A stretch of 60,000 bases of DNA from the NCBI RefSeq assembly GCF_029227915.1, contig NC_079886.1, positions 18,330,501-18,390,500 on the forward strand, read 5' to 3'. Below are positions 1-13,500 of this stretch, in pieces (the stretch's first letter is position 1; each line of letters starts with the position of its first letter). Under the pieces are notes generated by a model. The model saw only the letters and a list, made by a program, of their open reading frames with translations. It was not told the origin of the DNA and searched no databases. The stretch is from Hydractinia symbiolongicarpus (lineage: Eukaryota > Cnidaria > Hydrozoa > Anthoathecata > Hydractiniidae). The position numbers were made by a program, and so were the translations under genes.

Positions 1-1394
1 TGCTAAAGAAGAGACATTATATTAACATAAAGACAAAATGTATTTGTTAAAAACAACATCACACGTAGATCACAATAAAATTTATATTCAAAATAAGATA
101 CACGCTTTTTTTATAAGAATGCCAAAATTCTAACCAGGCTGGTCATTATTCTTATTTTTCCATTGTTCTAAACAGCAGACCTATTGTTTTTAACCTGAAA
201 TCCAAGTCTGATATTCTTACAAAACATGTTCTTATAAAGCTTGTAAAAATAAAACAATAATAATTGAAAATGTCAACACAACTTACATAATATTACAATA
301 AATTATACTTCTGTTTAAGAAAAGGGAATTGGATATATAAACACACTGTTAAATAAGTGACAGATGGGCATAAAGGAATATAAACTAAAGCGAGAGATGA
401 GTATCGTTTGTAAATCCCACTCCTAAAAGACGCATTTTAGGTGACTTTTTTAAAAGCATATGTACAAACATATAAAGAAAGTGAAAGAGCAATGTATAAA
501 TATATTTCACAAAGACACAATTTCTATTATAAGCACCGTTATATGCAACAATAAGCCGAAATCCTTCAAAAAGTCAACAGTTAGTAGGGATCACAACAAC
601 AAAAATGGTTTTCGAGGAGTATCTCTTTCTGAAACTTTTCTCAGAAAAAAACGTAATTAAAATTATCGGTCGGTACCTTAAGTTTATAATTTTCGTGAGG
701 TCCGATAAATACAAATCGCGTAAATTAACTTTCGCGAATCAGTCATACGAATCTAGTAACTTATGGCAAGTTTAATTTATTTTAGGCCTATTTCTTGAGA
801 GTATGTATACAGTTGAGTATGCAAGCAAAACTGAAGCAAAATTGAGTCCCATAAAAGATTTTGTGTTGCTTTTATAAAGAGCGACCACTGTGGTTAATAT
901 TCCTTCAATGCAATTACACAAATATGAAATCTGAAATCAAATAAAAACAGTCTAATATTGAAAGTTAAAAATTACAAACAATGTATTTCCATTTTTTAGA
1001 AATAAGTCAAGTTTTAAATACAAAAATAAGGTCGAAAAATACAAGAGTTACTGCCTCACTTTGCTTAGTTAGTTCTTTTAAGAGGACAAAAATTTGAAAA
1101 TGGCTTCAAAATTTCAGCGTCAATAAATTTATTTTTTGAAATAAAATCATCAAAACGCCTGGATCATCTGCAAAAAATTTCTCCCAAAGTTTTTTTTAGA
1201 AATCTGCTAGAAGGAAATTCAAAATTTTCCTCTCTTCTCTATTACTATTATTAAAATAAGCCAAAAACTAGCCCCTCATATTTTATACTTCTATGCTAAA
1301 ATCTTAACGAGATAAATAAAATTTTTACAAACTTTTACGGTCGTCCATTGTTACCGGGAGTGTCGTACTGGCCACACATACCAACAAAAACATG
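1..1394. other. 3' flank of integrin alpha A, no gene seen
   Basis: AT-rich sequence downstream of the copy A stop codon. It probably includes its 3' UTR. The small open frames have no recognisable protein character, and the left boundary of the transcript cannot be placed. Confidence 0.5.
1128..1133 (-). terminator. Candidate poly(A) signal, integrin alpha A
   Basis: AATAAA on the minus strand, about 262 nt past the stop codon, is the first canonical hexamer downstream. A TATAAA variant lies nearer, at about 1281-1286. No transcript evidence is available here. Confidence 0.4.
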
Positions 1395-1511
1395 TTATTC
1401 ACTTATATCCTCGGGGTCTATTCCTTTAAATGTGTCAGTTTGTTCTAGTTCTTGATGTTGGTCCGCTTCGTACTGTTTGGAGAAGTCACGATTTCGTTTG
1501 AAGAAGCCAAC
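1395..1511 (-). CDS. Integrin alpha A, exon 31: GFFKR cytoplasmic tail
   Basis: The exon begins VGFFKRNRDFSKQYE. GFFKR is the invariant membrane-proximal motif that clasps the beta tail. The remaining acidic tail ends GIDPEDISE with TAA at 1397-1395. The tail is about 37 residues, ordinary for the family, and unlike copy B it ends without a homopolymer. Confidence 0.96.
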   Translation of the reverse strand, partial: VGFFKRNRDFSKQYEADQHQELEQTDTFKGIDPEDISE

Positions 1512-4500
1512 CTAGATAAAAAAAGACTTAAATTTTACCCAAAACACTTGAACTTATCTTCCATGCAATGGCATAAAATATATAAAACAAGTCGGTGGCT
1601 CGTGAATAAATGCACGGGTTTGCCCATCCTATATTTATCGCATTTCGTGTGTCTCGCTACCGCGTTACCATTTTGCGTGACGGACAGACGTATACCGGTA
1701 ATACAATATAGACTAGTCGTTGCCAGTGGAAAATTGCACGAATTCGCCCGTCCTTTGTGTTTACCCGTTGCAGCAAGTGGATAAAGATATATCGCATTTG
1801 ATATTCGTGTTTTCTTAACCTCATTTTCTAACTCAGCGGGGGGTCCGCGGAGAGACAGACAGACGACGGCTATTATTAAAGAGATCTTTAAACAGAAAAG
1901 CCATCTAAATCGCCTATATTTTTATCATGAAGTTCAAAAAACGCTTTTGTACCACTTTCGTATATGCAGCCACTGTATAACGCAAAATACATTTTAAGAG
2001 AACGTACATCTTGGGCTATATATAATTTTGTATACAAAAGAACTATGTAATACAATCACTGTTCAAAGCGTAGAGAACATTACGAAAAAAACATCTTACC
2101 CTGTACAAGATAGCACAAACAATAGCTAACGCGATCAAGGCTGCCACTATAGCTAACAAAATCCACCACCACTGAACTTTTTCCGATGTCGATAATAATA
2201 ATTTCTGCGGTACAACAGTAGTTACCTGAAATAAAATTATAAAAAATCGGCTCACGGTAAACTTATCTCTGTTCACATTTAAAAAAGAGCTTGTAAAAAA
2301 CAGTCGTCAGATAATTCCATCTCTTTTGAAATTTGCTACCAATCATTTGATTTTAACCGGTGATTAGAACCGCATAATGACTTCATGTCATCATTTCCGC
2401 TTCAGGCGCATCAAAAATTTGCATTATGCATATGCAAAACTCACAATGCATTATGTTACAACAAAATTAAAAGCGGCAAAATTTAAATAACAACAAAATG
2501 CAGATACAACTTACAGAGTACGTCATCAAACAACTTTCTACAGGCCGAGGATATTTCAAATCTTTCTGAGGTCCACCATACTCTATGGAAGCATTAGCAA
2601 CCAAACCACCAAGGTCTGTTTTCATCTAAAAATACATAGAAATTTTCTAATTTTCATGATCACGTGGATAGACTCTCCAGTATTGGTACTGTCATTAAGC
2701 CGAATCTCCATTGGACGATATTCGCGACGATTTTTGTGACGAAAAGTACAAACTAATTCAACTTTTCGTCATGACGGAAATCGCGACCAATCAAATTCCA
2801 GTGTTTATGATGATCGTCGTAAAAATCGTCCCGTGGAGATTTGCCCTTAATGAGGGTCCTGCGAAGGGGGTCCTAGCACATCTAAAGCTTCCAATTGAGC
2901 CACGAGAGCCGTGCAAGCATAGCAACCTCTCTGGATATTCTATTCTCATGCTGAACACTAAGCAGAATGAATCGATTCAGACATTTATAATTCGGCATGA
3001 CTAAGACGTCATTTCAAACACAAAAATCTGCTTTAAAAAAATAACAAAATATTTGTCAAGAATTTAATTTATAGATTGATATAAACTCTCTAATACTTGT
3101 GTTGAAGAATTTTAAAAAACCTTCCGCTGGAGGTTACAATAAAACCTATCGTAAATGCTATAAAAATCATGGATTACGAGACACCGCCATTATAGTTTAA
3201 AAAACAAAAATGACATTTTTTAGCTTTTCACGATAGGAATACTGGGTTTTATTAGTACACCTTTAATGATTTTTTTATGTTATGGCTTTAGCTAAACCGT
3301 TCGAACTTTTTTTAATTGGGAAAGTAATTGCGCTGTTGTTTTCTCTACGCCGCGTTTTAATTTTTTAATTTTTTCCAAAATATTTAGGATGTATTTAATT
3401 TCGTGACTTTGCCAAAATCCGCAAAAAGCACGAAACTAATACGAAAAAATTAGTGCCACCAATGGAGCAGGAATCAAATGAAACGTACCTTTCCTGTTCT
3501 TTCAGCCCTGATTCTTGCTGTTAGTACCACTTTGGTGTTTGTGAATTTATTTATACGTGTGACAGTGCACGGTAGCACGGTCTTGCAGGTCGGCGCATCC
3601 GATGTACCGCATGCCTTAAGTAGAATATAGTACTAAAACCAATTTTTTCAAAGCTTCCACAACTAAGTTACCAATCCGCCAGTGAAAAGAAGCTTTAAAG
3701 GGTTTCCAAAATAAATAAAAGATGTTAAAGTTATGATGAAGAGCTTAAAAGTTACGAAGTATTTTCAAAGTTTTCAAAAATTAAAAATAACGATGTCACA
3801 TTGAAGTTAGTTCTGATATTTCACTTTGGCATTCCATTAAGACACGCTTCTGCGCAGGACCAGACGCAAAGAAGAACTTTCTGTTGCTGTTAAATCAGAG
3901 CTCAATAATACATGAAAGCAGCTAGGGCGAAGATCTGAGACTAAAAAGAACTCACATCGATTGATCTCCTTTGTCTCCTTCGAGTGGCTACATCGTTTTG
4001 AACTACGTCTATCCCACCTTCGCCAGGAGTTTGTTTAGTAGGTATCTGAAAAAGTAATTTTTGTTGTTACAGTAGAGGCTTTAGAGAAAATTTTTTGTTC
4101 GAGATCATCGTCTCAATCATTACCATGTAATGGATGAAAACCTGCTACAAGATACAACCCTGTCTTAAACTTGCTACAAGATACAACCCAGTCTTAAATT
4201 TGCTGCAAGATACAACCCTGTCTTAAACCTGCTACAAGATAGAACCCTGTCTTAAACCTGCTACAAGATAGAACCCTGTCTTAAACTTGCTACAAGATAC
4301 AACCCAGTCTTAAACTTGCTGCAAGATACAACCCAGTCTTAAACCTGCTACAAGATACAACCCAGTCTTAAACCTGCTACAAGATACAACCCTGTCTTAA
4401 ACTTGCTACAAGATACAACCCAGTCTTAAACTTACTGCAAGATACAACCCTGTCTTAAACTTACTGCAAGATACAACCCTGTCTTAAACTTGCTGCAAGA

Positions 4501-7500
4501 TACAACCCAGTCTTAAACCTGCTGCAAGATACAACCCAGTCTTAAACCTGCTACAAGATACAACCCAGTCTTAAACTTGCTGCAAGATACAACCCAGTCT
4601 TAAACTTCCTACAAGATACAACCCAGTCTTAAACTTGCTACAAGATACAACCCAGTCTTAAACTTGCTGCAAGATACAACCCAGTCTTAAACCTGCTACA
4701 AGATACAACCCAGTCTTAAACTTACTGCAAGATACAACCCAGTCTTAAACCTGCTACAAGATACAACCCTGTCTTAAACTTGCTGCAAGATACAACCCAG
4801 TCTTAAACTTGCTACAAGATACAACCCAGTCTTAAACTTACTGCAAGATACAATCCTGTCTTAAACTTACTGCAAGATACAACCCAGTCTTAAACTTACT
4901 GCAAGATACAACCTAGTCTTAAACTTGCTGCAAGATACAACCCTGTCTTAAACTTGCTACAAGATACAACCCTGTCTTAAACTTGCTGCAAGATACAACC
5001 CTGTCTTAAACTTGCTACAAGATACAACCCAGTCTTAAACTTGCTACAAGATACAACCCAGTCTTAAACTTGCTACAAGATACAACCCAGTCTTAAACTT
5101 GCTGCAAGATACAACCCAGTCTTAAACCTGCTACAAGATACAACCCAGTCTTAAACTTACTGCAAGATACAACCCAGTCTTAAACCAGCTACAAGATACA
5201 ACCCTGTCTTAAACTTGCTGCAAGATACAACCCAGTCTTAAACTTGCTGCAACATACAACCCAGTCTTAACTTGCTGCAAGATACAACCCTGTCTTAAAC
5301 CTGCTACAAGATACAACCCAGTCTTAAACTTACTGCAAGATACAACCCAGTCTTAAACCTGCTACAAGATACAACCCAGTCTTAAACTTGCTGCAAGATA
5401 CAACTTAGTCTTAAACGAGCGTGACATAACTAGAGATGAAATTTATTTTTACATAAATATTTTGCAGGAATAAGGAAAAATGTTTTAATGAGATTTCTAT
5501 TTTTCTTCAATATTATAACAGGTAAAATCGTGCGCAGAAATATTTAGACAAATAGACACTCAACATTGAAGTTTGGTAAAATAATCATTCTTAATGTTAA
5601 GTGCCTGTAAGGGATTCCGGGGTTTCCAGCACTGAGAAATAGGAAAATGGGTTTTTAAACAAAACACCACGCGGCATTTTTTCTTCAATATACACACGGT
5701 CATAGCTTAGACATATTCGCAGTTCAGTCCCCAATGTAAGACCTATACAGGAAAACATTTCATCCAAAAAATGAAACAATAATTCCTCGTGGCATAACGT
5801 GCAGAATATATATTGATAATAAAAGCTGATTCAGACACGATAAGTTCTTTAAAGACAAAATATCAACACAATGACTCACATTGTAATTTTCTGCATTCAC
5901 TTTATCGTTACAACGTAATCCATTTGCCTAAATCAGAAAGAAATAGTGTTCGAAGCCACGTCAAAACCGACAAATGAGAAGACCTTTCGAATATCTTAAT
6001 AAATGTCAGCTACTTACAGTTAGGTCAACGATGTACAAGAAATCCACATTTTCTGTCTTGGTCATAGTCTCAATATTTACAATTAGGTTTTCCACATCCA
6101 GCAAACCATTATTGTAAATCTGAATAGAAACCGAAATAGAACTTAGAAAGATATACTGATGATATCTCTACTGACACACAAAAGAGGTTACTTTTACTAA
6201 CGTGTGTCTGCCTTGAAGATTTAGGATCGTAAATTAGTGAAACATTGGTTGTTTGTTAAAAGACATAACGATGCAACGTGAATCTTTAATTTTTAAGGTG
6301 TGCTACAACTTCGTAAAATTACATAACAGTAACTACTACTCGTATTTACGTATCTTTTTATCTGTCAAATTTTGTAGCGATCTGAACATGAATACTAAGT
6401 ACGAGACAATGTGTCTTTTTTCTCTTATAGCGAAATTAAACAATATAAAAAATGGTTCAAATAAACCCAGCTAATTCTTGAAATAATGTACCTTGTGAAA
6501 TTGCATTACTATAGAAAAAGAATAAACATAAATCTTTCCATCGACCCGATTGTAATCTATCCATTGTTATCCTAGAATTGCAAATTTTAGGAAAAATACA
6601 CACAGAGAATACTTACAGTGAACGTATATTTCACTTCTGGTCCGATGTCGCTTACATTTGCACCCACTTTTGGTTTCGGTTTAGCGGGATTGTACTCCAA
6701 TTTTAAGGGCGAGAAATCGCTGAAAGAAATAAGTTACATTCTGGATAAGCCCGTGTTTAACTGATTTCGTAGGCTAACAGTTAAGAGAAAAATAAAGGCT
6801 ACAGTGGACACAACAAAGAACGCCTAACATATATAACTAGCTAAATGTCCTAAATATCATGTTTAACAAGGAGCTGGGATGTAGTAGGTTAAAAGATATG
6901 AAAAACTCTCCAGAAATTTAAACTGAAGTGTGCCAGTAGCGAAATGCTAGTCATATCTTGCTGAGCTTTTTACGATGGAAATTGGAACTTGTATTTTAGA
7001 ACAAAAACATTCTTTTCGTGAGATAAATAATAAATTAAATTTCTCTTTTCGTTAAAATTTTGAATATGAAAAAAACTAACCCAACAACATTCAAACATGT
7101 TTCAATTTGTGTATTAATGCTAACTTGGTAATTGTTATTTGTGGTAATATTATCTTCACCGAATCTAAAATGAAATAAAAAATCAGTTCATGAAACGTGA
7201 AAGATAAAAATTGCAGCCCAAAAAACGTTAGCTATACAATTATAACAAAACTTAATTTGTGCCTTTTCTACAAAAACCCAATCATAATTATTCACAAAAC
7301 AAACTTACGGTGAGGTTAGTAACATGTCGAATACATATAAAGTAACTGATGGTCGGACGTTGTTGACTGAAAACGTAACAATCACTGATGACTAAAAAAA
7401 AGAAGATTTTTGTTTCATTTTCGCAAAATAATAATATACACGCCAATGCATGCTTCAATACTTGTGTCCACAAATATTGGATTATCGTTATAGAGCACCA

Positions 7501-10500
7501 AATAAATTTAACAGAAGGTAAACTGATTTTATATTGATACCAGCTATCATTTTATTCAATTAAAAATTCAGTTTTTATTTACAAATTGAATCCATTTTTT
7601 TCATCATTTACATATCCGCCAATGTATTTGATTTCTTGAATACGTCAATACGTAAGTCAATTAATTATTTTATATAAAAATATTTATATAAAGAGCGCCA
7701 ATTTATTCTTTTTAATACTGTTTCCCTTCAATTTTTGCATTAACTTTCATTAGATTATCATTTGTTATTTCCTGACGATCATATTCTGACTTTCTAATTT
7801 GAAATTTTTACTTAAAATCACTACAATATCTTTAACTTGTAGAAAAATATGCATCGAGTGAAACAATTTCTTACATTTGCATCTTTCTTCAACGGACTCG
7901 ACACAATAAACGATAACTCCCTCACAGCAGGATCATCAACATCTTTTTCAGTCACCACACGCGTTTTCTATATGCAAAAAAATGTCAAATTGAAGTAAAC
8001 AGCAATCTAGCAGTTTGCAACTTCCCATAAAACATTTTACTGCAATTGCTATTCAGGAAATGGACACGCTTTAAATCACACAAAAAACGCACATAAAAAT
8101 ACGAGCCATAAACCCTTTACAAGTCCCTGATCAAAATACACCACTTTTGTCTCAATGTGAATGGAAACAGAATTGCAACAAAAGTCATTTTACTTATGCA
8201 GAAAGAATGCAAAAAAAAATGATAAAAGAACGTATCCTAAATGTATCTCACACTTACCCCATCAACTGTAACACTGTCGACTTTAAAATCTGTGCTGTAA
8301 TTCATTTTCATCATAGCTTGGTATGCAGGTTCTCCAAAGTTCCCAACTAACATGTCAACACTGAATGTTGAAGTTACACCATACACAATTCGCTTTTCTG
8401 CAACGCTAAACATAAAAAAGTACATGATAATAGATCCATTAGCAGTCCTACGTTTATCTGCAGGAGGAATTTTATTGGTTACGCTACAAAGGGTGCAGTA
8501 AGAAACTCTTCACATACTTGAGTTTAGCATCCAAGATAGCCAAGTCAGTTTTACAAACAGCATTCGAACACTGAACCAAATATGGCACCTAAAGAAAAAA
8601 AAATGCTCATTCAAATCAGAAACAGCAACCCTCATACAACAATTTTCTACAAAATCTACTTTTTTATCATAAAAAGATTTGCAAAGAGACAATCTATAAA
8701 AACAAAATCGAGTAATACCCGCAAATTTCCACTTGATACGCCATTAATGTCTAAGATTGGACATAAACCAGAAGAACAGTTGGAGGAGATCTTGTAACTT
8801 GTGGCTATATCAATCGGACTTATCCCTTGTGCGTCAACCTGTAAAATTAATGTTGCTTCATTTTAAACAAAGTAAAGAGAAACACATTAAATATAGGGTA
8901 TTTGATCTACAGGTAGAAGAACTAGTCTTGTGTAAGAATGCAACTCGTAGGAATGTAACTATTATAATCATAGTTTCGCTACATGGGAATACGTTTGAAT
9001 AAACAAAGATTCTAAGGTTTCATTTTCATTTTGTTTCATTTAAACTTTTTATTCACCACATTACAATACTTCTCCCTCAACTATTAAGCATGTTAAAAAA
9101 AGTCAGTCAAAGGTTATTTTCATGAACTACTTTAACTAATCATGCTATTAGAAGAATAACGAAATTATGGAGATATAATAAGGAAGTGAAAAAAAATGAT
9201 GAAAGCGAAGTTAAAAACAAGGTAAGAATAAAACCTCTTGCTTAGATTTTTTAGTTTTAATTCGATACACAAGTCTTACTTACTCCAATTTTTACATAAA
9301 CGTCTTGGTGGACAGGATTAACTTGACCTCGCATCATAGTTACATTGCGTTTCCAAAGAGATGTTGATGTATTTGTTACTGGATCAAAAACCAGAGCACG
9401 TTGTTTATTTCCAAATGATCTCTTAGTGTCGAACTGCATGGTAACTTCGACTTCTACAAAGCAATAAAAAACTTAATTAGTAAAAAAATATGAAAATATA
9501 ATAAAAAAGACATAAATCAACTGAACTACTTACCATAACTTTCGGGACTCTTCCCACCCCCGTCTCTGAGGTTAACTGAGAATCTGATACTAAGATAACA
9601 AGTTAAAAATTGATTGATCAACAACAACAAAACAGGGTTACAACCATCATTGTCATGACACAAAACTCCTTATTCAATCTCTTGTTGGCAATTGCCGTTA
9701 CATGTTTTTTTGTAAGCATAATGTTAATGAACATATTTAGGCATATATAGGGGCATTTAGGTACATGCTAAACGTATTGCTTAGTTAATCCTTGTGATGT
9801 GTGTATTTTAGACAGTCTTTTCTTTTCTCTTATACGCAATAAAACTTAACTAATACTACTGGCTGTCCTCGTGTAATTATACCGTTTTGTTGCAGTTTAT
9901 TAATGTGATTGATATAAGAAATGAATATAATCCAGGACTACATTAATGATGGAATAGCTCTTCAGGTAACATTTAAGTCTTTAATAGGTTTCTCCAATAA
10001 CCATAACGTAAGCACACTCTAAGCCTGATTGTGTTTTTAACATAAGCATATCCCAGCCTGTTTTCGAATTATGGTGCTGGGCTGCGAGTACAAAATTTAG
10101 CGTAGCTGCTTACCAATAATACTTCTTTCCATCTGGACCATCACAGTTGCTGCTGGCTTCTTCTTGTGGCACTGCTTCGACGTCTGTTTCCAAATTATCA
10201 GATAAACTAACAACTGCACGTGTTCTGAAAAAAACATAACAATGCAGCAAATTGAGCAACCAAATGAATTTCGTAAGAAAATCATTTTAGGCCAAAGATG
10301 CATAACTTATGCATAAAAATGCATAAAACACAGAAAGCACCGAATCTCAGAGCATGCACATTGAGAAACATTTTCAAGAAACTAACCTGAAGACATATAC
10401 AGCTCCAATTGAGTAAGATCCAATAGCAATATCTAGAACAACAAAAACATAAATTATTTTGCCTGCAACTTGCATGATCAAACAAAGGAAAGTACACTTA

Positions 10501-13500
10501 AATTTCAGGTCAATCTTACCTGGATATTGATTATTATCAACATCAAAACCTGTGGATACAGCATATCCAAAGCCTGGTCCAATTCGGCCAGCTTCAGGGG
10601 ATCGAATGATCTGAAAAAATCAATAACAACATGAGTACAACAAGTGACATCTATTGCTTGGATACAAATAATTTACCTGCATTGAAAAGTCTACAGGAGA
10701 AGCCAAATTCACATGTAAATATAAAATATATTTGACAAGATTTAATGTATAAACAGCCATTCTAACCTGAGTGTATTGAGTTCTTATTCCATTTCTGCCA
10801 CCATTATAAAGATAAACAATACCATTCCCATCAGGTCCACCAAATGGTGCACCAATTGCTACATCTTAAAAATAAAAAACAATTATATTAGCTTTCTTAA
10901 CAGCAGCTCTTGAAATCTGCAAGTCATAAAGCAAGTAGCAAAAATTGGCTACTTATTAGTAATTTATGGAAACCCTTCGCTGTGATTGTGAACTGAAGTG
11001 GCAACAAAGAAATAGTGCAAGAATCACTTATAAGGTATACCTCTTTATTGTTGGCTTTATAGCTGACAAATTGGTGGATGGATTAAATAGTTTCTGTATA
11101 TATTTTAAACATTAGCAGAAATTTAGTAGCAAACTACCAACCACTTGAATGCTAGCTAACTCTAGTTTATTTTTGTCATTTTCTACTTAAATCTTTAATT
11201 TAGTTGTGCTATCGGTGTGCTGCTTAAAAAAGGTACACAAACGAAGCCATTAAAGGCTTGATACCTGAAAACTTGTCATCATTCATATCGCCAAGATTAA
11301 CAATTGTCATTCCAAATTGTGCATTCAATGTCGAATCACCATCTAACACATTTTGTCGATCAAATCCACTCTGAAAAGAAATAATGCACTAAGAAATAAC
11401 GCTTATATAAGAATTAACTTTACACAACGTAAAAAATGATAACTAATTAAACATTATGAAAGAAAGGATTGCACATTATGCAAAAAGAAATGGGAAGGGA
11501 AAATCTTTGAAACTGGACAATGTTATGTTATTTAATTTAATTAAATGCGTTTAAGATATACATACAAATGGTACAGCATTATTCATGTAGACATACACTC
11601 TTCCTTCATTTTGGTTTTTGGAATATAAGGGTGCGCCAACCAAAAGATCGTCTTTTCTGAAAAAAATAAACGACACGTCAGATATACATTTTTAGTCTCA
11701 TCACAAACATTCAATAGGATTTAAAAACATTGCTAGATACTCTATGGTTTTGAAAAGGGTAAAAATTTAACCTTTCTGTTCTAGTATTAAGTATTATTTC
11801 TAGTATTAATTAAGTATAAATTCTAGTATTAACAAGTATTAAGGTTTTAAACTTCTTTTTGTTTAAATAAACCAGTTAACTTGATTATTCTTACAAAAAG
11901 TAATTATTCACGGATTCTGAGCAATGCCGATTATAGGCCTAAGTATACAAGAAGAATCTTCTGATTGGTACATTGCACTACTTTATAAGTTCTGTAACTG
12001 GTTATATCTTGCAAGATTGTTTCAAAACAAGTTGCACAAATGTCAATTTTTATGGTATAATATGCCTTAGCACTAGGAACTCCCCCAATCAAGCGATAAA
12101 ATGTATCTAAAGTATTTTCATAGCAAGAATAACCATTCCTACCCATCGTTGTTCAAATCAACAGCACACACAGCTGCACCAAAAAATGATCCCATCTAAA
12201 CAAATGGTTGTATAAAGAATGTGTTTAGAGTTATGGTTGCAAGTGGTAAACAAAATTAACATTGAGTTCCTGAGACAAAAAATTGAAAAGGATTGGGACA
12301 GAGTAGGTATCAAAAAATTAAAAACAAGGGCAAGACAAATGTTCTTAAATATTTACAACTATACATTACAATTGGAATTCTATTCCTCGAACCTTTCTCT
12401 TGGCAGAAGAATTTACCATCATTTGAACTTAACCTTTAGGCAAAACACACATCAGTTTTAAAGTCTAAATAAATTTTCTGTACTTAAGTCACAATGCTTG
12501 ACCTGTGTTATTGCTGAATATTTGCTTACCTGTCCATCAGCAGTGGCTTGTGATATCTCAAGTCGCGTTACAAACGTCAAATCTGCTTTTACAGACATAA
12601 CAAAGACCTAAGAAAAACTCTCTGGTTAACAACTAGAAAACTAGAAATATACAAAAACAGCAATACAGCACAATGCTTTCAAAAAGTTACCTTGCCCTTT
12701 AACGTGTCAGCCCTGGGAGCACCAGTTGCAATGTCTAGATAAAAACAAATGTTTTTGAAAAAGCTGAAATGTAGGGATTACCAAAACTTTTTTTGGCAAA
12801 TTAAAAAAACAATAAAGAAACAACGCATTGGACAGGTTAAGTACTACATCAAAGTTCAAACCGTGTTGATTTTGTTATTTTATTCTGGTGGAGGTTTTTT
12901 GTGAACAATTATTTAATAAAGCTTATTTTCACTATGTTTTGTTATCTTTTCTAGTTCTAATTTTACACACCTTTTTTACTTTCCGGCGTTGGGAACTTTT
13001 TTTTTTATTAGCCTTTATTTAAATGGAACTGTGCACAAATATCGCTAGAAAGGTATTCAACATATATTAACCCTAAAACCAACAGGGGAACACTAATTTC
13101 CCCTGTTGGTTTAATGGGCGTGTGTGCTAAGCATTAGGCTATAATACTGACATGTTCGCAAATTTTATACGATTGTCAAGACTATGTGTATTTAATCTTA
13201 AGATTTTCATCTAAAGTATTTTATTACATTAGATACCCTTTTTAACTGTTCTATTAGACTGAAAAAACTAAAATAGTGTTTTGTTTCTCGTAGTCTTAAT
13301 TTCAGAAATTCCAACTTTTTTAGCAGATTTTTGCATAATTTTTGACATATGTTTACAAGGTTTGTGAGGTCATTATATGTATAACCATTTTAAGAGTATA
13401 ACTGCGCCAAATTTCATGTCAGAAACATTTTTCTATAAAAAATTTATGCTGGAGGCAAAATCCCCTGATCAGGCAAGGATAACTCACAGTAATTAATAAA

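Noticed and set aside
4141-5415. CRISPR-like array
   Set aside because: Units are contiguous 29-bp tandem repeats without unique spacers, inside a eukaryotic intron.
7309-7375. Nearer acceptor for integrin alpha A exon 22 (AG at 7376-7375)
   Set aside because: It breaks the reading frame between exons 21 and 22. The AG at 7393-7392 restores phase and adds SSVIVTFSV, a sensible calf-1 strand.
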